A DNA stretch of 64,000 nucleotides. Source: Moniliophthora roreri (lineage: Eukaryota > Basidiomycota > Agaricomycetes > Agaricales > Marasmiaceae). Position numbers and translations under genes: made by a program. Positions 60,179 to 64,000 of the stretch are shown here, piece after piece. Each line of letters starts with the position of its first letter. Position 1 is the first letter of the stretch. The notes beneath the pieces are model-generated. The model was not told the DNA's origin. It ran no database searches and saw only the letters and a list, made by a program, of their open reading frames with translations. The stretch is taken from contig LATX02000089.1 of assembly GCA_001466705.2 (NCBI GenBank), forward strand, positions 682,001 through 746,000, in the 5' to 3' direction.

Positions 60179-61156
60179 TCCAGCAGAAACGAGGGGTAGG
60201 CTACATCAGAAATACGATGACGTGAGTCTAGTGGTAATATGCATACAAGTCCCAGCAACTTAGACGTTGGAACAGGCTTTCTCTCGCTATCCTTGCACCA
60301 ACCAAACCCGCCGCTTCCTTACCATCCTCTCGATGCGTTTCCGCTGGCGCCAGACATCGTCCGTTTATTCGACGAAGTTACGCCTCTTCCGTTGGTTCAA
60401 CCATTTATCCCTGCATCATGGGCGCTATTGGTGGAGGCAGAATTACCATGTGCTATTTCCACAAACACTGAGCTCTGGAGAGTAAGGTATAGTTCGGTGG
60501 CGATCCTAATCCTACGGAGCAGTCCAGGGAGCAACACGGCGAGTGCTGGTGGATATTTTGGGAGTACTTGCAGGACGCGCTATGACTTATGCTTTCTGTG
60601 ATGAGTACAGTCTCTATATCCTGCACACTTTCCTAGAGACTCTCTGTCTGCGCCCTCCTACACCATCCTTCTCCATTCATCGTGGCGGCCCGCACTTTAC
60701 CAGACCTTGCCTTTTAAACAGGTTAACCTCAAATCAATGAATGATGAACCGTTCGCTCGTCCCTCTGGAGCGCCTTTTAGAGAGTTGATGCATGCTGTAG
60801 GATGCGGTGGGAAGTGGGAGCTAATTGGAAAGACTATCTGAGTAGGGAACGCTAGGGCTAGACAGATGAACGTTATCGCAATGCTACCTTGTGCACTGTC
60901 TTAAGGATTTTTGGTAAAACATGCTCTTTTCCGTTTCGTGATTCGTTGTGAGGTACCGGGTTCGTTGCCACACGAATGAAACGTTGGTTGTTGTATTTGT
61001 TTGACCACTTCTGTAGCGCCCAAGCACCGCATCGCGATCACCCGTAACGATCGAGATGCCATGCGAGGTAATTTCAGTCGAAACCCATACAACGTTTCGC
61101 CTATTGGACTTGTATAAAAAGGTAACGTTCATCTTGCTACCTCTCAAACCAAAAGT
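60179..61156. other. Intergenic or unresolved exons
   Basis: The plus-strand frame 60239-60601 is Pro/Leu-rich and may be coding, but no splice partner or domain was found. The rest is probably the F-box gene promoter. Confidence 0.3.
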
Positions 61157-63034
61157 ATGTCTACTGATTTGCCCTCGCCGTTCAGCAGAATGGTTCCCGA
61201 GATCTTGTCACAGATCTTTCTTCAATGCCCGCACGAAGACACTACCTTCAAGCCGTCGAGTACGCCATGGACTTTGACACAGGTTTCAAGGTAACCCTCG
61301 CATTTTCTATTACTTCAAAGGCATACCTCACAAAAAGTTGACACAGGTACTGGCGTGCCGTATCCCTCAACACTCCCAACTTGTGGACGAAAATCCATAT
61401 GAACGTCATTGACCTTCAAGGCTCGACGCACCAGTCGAGATACGAATCCATGCTGCGGGTCGCCCTAGAACGAACCCGCAATCAACCTCTTCATATCTAT
61501 ATATTTCATTCCGACTCCGCGTCGTTCTCTCAATGCCAACCTCTCTACAAATTACTGCTACAGCATTGCGATCGATGGGTTTCGCTCAAGCTACGCACCT
61601 TCATCAATATCGATTTCAGTGGCACTCTCATTGATATCCCGGTTCTCTATCCCATAAACGGCCAAGGTTTCCTGTCTCTCCAAAGCATAGACATAAATTA
61701 TGTTGATCCTACACTTCCCAACGGGTTGATGTTCATCAAAGCACTCGAGCTTGCCCCAAACTTAAAATCTGCAGTTCTCTGCAACATCTGCCTTCCACGA
61801 GGCGAGATTCCGAGCTTTGCGTGGTCGCAGATGACTCATCTCACGTTGGGCTGCTACTCGGAATACGAAATCATGGCCATCCTCGCGCAGTGTTCTCAGT
61901 TGGAGAGTCTCAGCCTTACAGATGTGTATCCCCAATGCGAAGACGATGATGATAGACAGTGCTATTCCATCCACCCTGTCACTATTCACACTCTTCGCAC
62001 GTTACGACTGTCGACTATGCGACAAGTGGACCAGCTCTGCCGTTTCCTGACATTCCCAAATCTCGAGTCACTCGTCATCACTCATTTCGCGTTGTGGACG
62101 TCTGTGTATATGCATCCGGTCATCGAGATGGTCAGTCGTTCGGCGGACCACCTAAAATTCATCTCGATCGAGAATATTGACCTCATGGATATTACTGTGG
62201 AGCGTTTCCTTCGGAATACACCAAGGGTGTCGAGGCTCAAACTTCGAGGATGCTCGTCGAGTCATGTTTTTGACTGTATCGCCAAGGATCGGGAATTTCT
62301 TCCCAAACTCAAACATCTTACCGTTAGGCTGAAAGGAAGCTGCTTACCTTCACCACCACCAGTGTCTGCTGTTGTCCAGGCAGTGAGGGCTCGTAAGCTC
62401 CGCTCACTTCATTTGGAGGTATGGCGCGAGGCATTGGATATCAGGTCGGTTTCCAAATTGAGGGACATTCAGAGCAGAGGAACCGAGATTGTCCTTTCCC
62501 AGCTTATTTATATCGGACCGAAGCTTGCACACGAGTATTCGCCCAAGATCTCTGCTATCCAAGATGCTGGGGATATCCTGGGTTATCTGACGTCGACGGG
62601 AGGAGGACATGTGGAGTGTAAAAATCTTTCCGAGGTGAGTTTGCGTACCTCGTCTTGATGTTTCATCGCTAAGAGTATTCTTGCAGAATATGCCAGTGAT
62701 ACATGACGCACTCGTACTCCTAGAGAAATACAGGAATAGGCTTACCGCCAATGATATTCAGGTTAGTTACTGTCCCTTAAACTAATTAACAAGTTGAATT
62801 TACTCATTCACTACCGTCTAGTCTTCGGCTATTTTACCCGTCCTCTGGAATATTGCGCGACGGAACCGCCTGCTGCCTATACCTCGCGAATCCGAGTTTC
62901 ACTGGAGACGCAGAGCGAGGAGAATCCTTTTGGATTGGTTTCATTACGGTCCGTACGATGGGTTATTTCAGACGGATCCCAGTTTGATGAAGCAGCTTGT
63001 TGGGTTGTTGAGAGCTTCTTATGAGCGGCCTTGA
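61157..63034 (+). CDS. F-box protein with leucine-rich-repeat-like body
   Basis: Four exons (61157-61290, 61347-62634, 62687-62761, 62822-63034) give 569 residues, all joins GT...AG and in frame. Residues 10-60 hold the F-box pattern of this fungal class (MVPEILSQIFLQCP ... LTQVSRYWRAVSLNTPNLWT). The body has repeated Leu-rich segments (NLKSAVLCNICLP, QLESLSLTDVYP, NLESLVITHFAL, RVSRLKLRGC, KLKHLTVRLKG) typical of degenerate leucine-rich repeats. The C-terminus (SEFHWRRRARRILLDWFHYG) is basic and aromatic. F-box proteins select substrates for SCF ubiquitin ligases, and agaricomycetes have hundreds of them. The substrate is unknown. The start is the first ATG giving the F-box. Confidence 0.88.
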
Positions 63035-63422
63035 TCGATGCTGCGTACACTGTATCTCGGAGAATAATCTGTATTTCTACGTGTTTCTAATTTGGTCATA
63101 TCCCGGTAGTGCGGAAATAGATTGTAGGACTTGATCTAACAAAATTCGTATGTAATTGATTCGAGTGAGAAATGTATGTGCCATATTTTATAGGTGTGGT
63201 AATCGGAATGTATACATGCATAGCCAGGGGGAAAGCGTCGGATGCGTCGGATGGGGGTGAGGATTGAGGAGCCGTGTGAGAACTTCAATGCAACAGATGC
63301 TCCGGTGATTCAATCAAACATCGCCAACTCCTCAGTAGCGGCCTTTATCAAGTCGTATTTCAGCGATGACGGATTGCGAAGGCGGAATTTACATTGACTG
63401 AATTCTGAATATAACGCAATGA

Positions 63423-63999
63423 TTACAAATTAGTGTTCCTGTCACTCGTCTTCAAGAAATGCATCGATGTACCTCCGAAAATACCATTGCTGTCAAACTG
63501 CAACCCGGCATAGCGCTCCGACTGCGAACATGCAGAGAGTTTGATGTGGTGCACCTGCACATATAGCTCAGAATAAACCAGGGATTATCAGGGAACTGAT
63601 GCCTGCCTTGAAATGTGGGTCATCAAAGTCCGGGAAACGCAGAACCCCGATACCAACCAGCGTCTTGTCATGCCTTTCCTTCTTGTAAAATGCAGTTTCG
63701 ACTGAGGTAATGGTAGCGCCAGTCTGTGCGACAATGCGTGCTACAGGCTCAATGTCGACGAGTGTGCTGCGGAAGACATCCTCGTCGCTGATCAACTTGG
63801 TAAACCAGCTTTTTACCTAAGATGAAATAGCATCATCCCAATACAGAATGAGATATGATGGACTTACCTCTTCAACAACTGCCTGATCAGGGCTACCATC
63901 AACCTTGAAGAAGTTTCTGTCTTTCTTGATGAACTTGTCGACACTGCGGACCTTGGGCCCTATGGGTTCAAGCTCTGAGTTCCGCATGAAAAAGCCCAT
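63423..63999 (-). CDS. Unknown protein, 5' end outside the window, with a GC-AG intron
   Basis: Exons 63999-63868, 63816-63607 and 63554-63423 (44, 70 and 43 codons plus stop, all phase 0) give at least 157 residues. The first intron is GTAAGT...TAG. The second has a GC donor (AAG|GCAGGC) and a normal AG acceptor. The protein includes VRSVDKFIKKDRNFFKVDGS, TLVGIGVLRFPDFDDPHFK and, after the GC-AG intron, VHHIKLSACSQSERYAGLQF. No signal peptide is visible, but the ATG at 63999 may be internal. I do not recognise the family. It looks like a compact soluble alpha/beta protein; the assignment is left open. Confidence 0.7.
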
Positions 64000-64000
64000 A

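Overview
The window looks like nuclear DNA from a mushroom-forming basidiomycete (Agaricomycetes). The support is: genes split by many introns of about 45-60 bp, an F-box protein with the typical agaricomycete N-terminus, tandem PL1 pectate lyases with Kex2-type processing sites, an intron-containing tRNA-Lys, and a transposon mix (copia, TNP2/CACTA, Tc1, Spt5-like KOW genes) common in these fungi. The species is not determinable from the sequence alone.

Layout. From 1 to about 2040 is gene-poor host-like DNA with ordinary CpG content. From about 2040 to about 34430 is a transposon island, AT-rich and visibly poor in CpG. It holds a decayed copia pol gene (3426-6009, minus); three copies of one LTR-like repeat (6053-8610 and 27018-28587 plus, 32006-33356 minus); a decayed TNP2/CACTA transposase (16802-19976, minus) with a companion gene (20064-23018, minus); an Spt5-like NGN/KOW pseudogene (24763-29736, plus) split by an LTR; a Tc1 transposase relic (30466-31003, minus); two inverted-repeat elements; and a fossil Zn2Cys6 gene (14347-15018). 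Four single N characters mark contig joins. Two of them sit inside long direct duplications (926 bp and 2113 bp) that are probably unmerged contig ends rather than biology.

From about 34430 to 64000 the sequence is CpG-normal and gene-bearing. It contains three intact small Zn2Cys6 proteins (35392-36087, 36523-37212, 52453-53230) that share a zinc cluster, a Pro/Ser/Tyr-rich middle and a C-terminal CTGxPCFCGxH tail. A segmental duplication carries two secreted PL1 pectate lyases (43557-44882 and 48852-50229); the second needs a 5-nt micro-exon to stay in frame. Further right are tRNA-Lys(CTT), a single-pass membrane protein with a PPxY tail, an F-box protein and a partial unknown gene at the right edge.

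The most original signal is the Zn2Cys6/CFCG paralog family, whose fossil member in the transposon island aligns without gaps to the intact member at 35392 from 61 bp upstream of the start codon through the zinc cluster. The pectate lyase micro-exon is the sharpest single-gene oddity.
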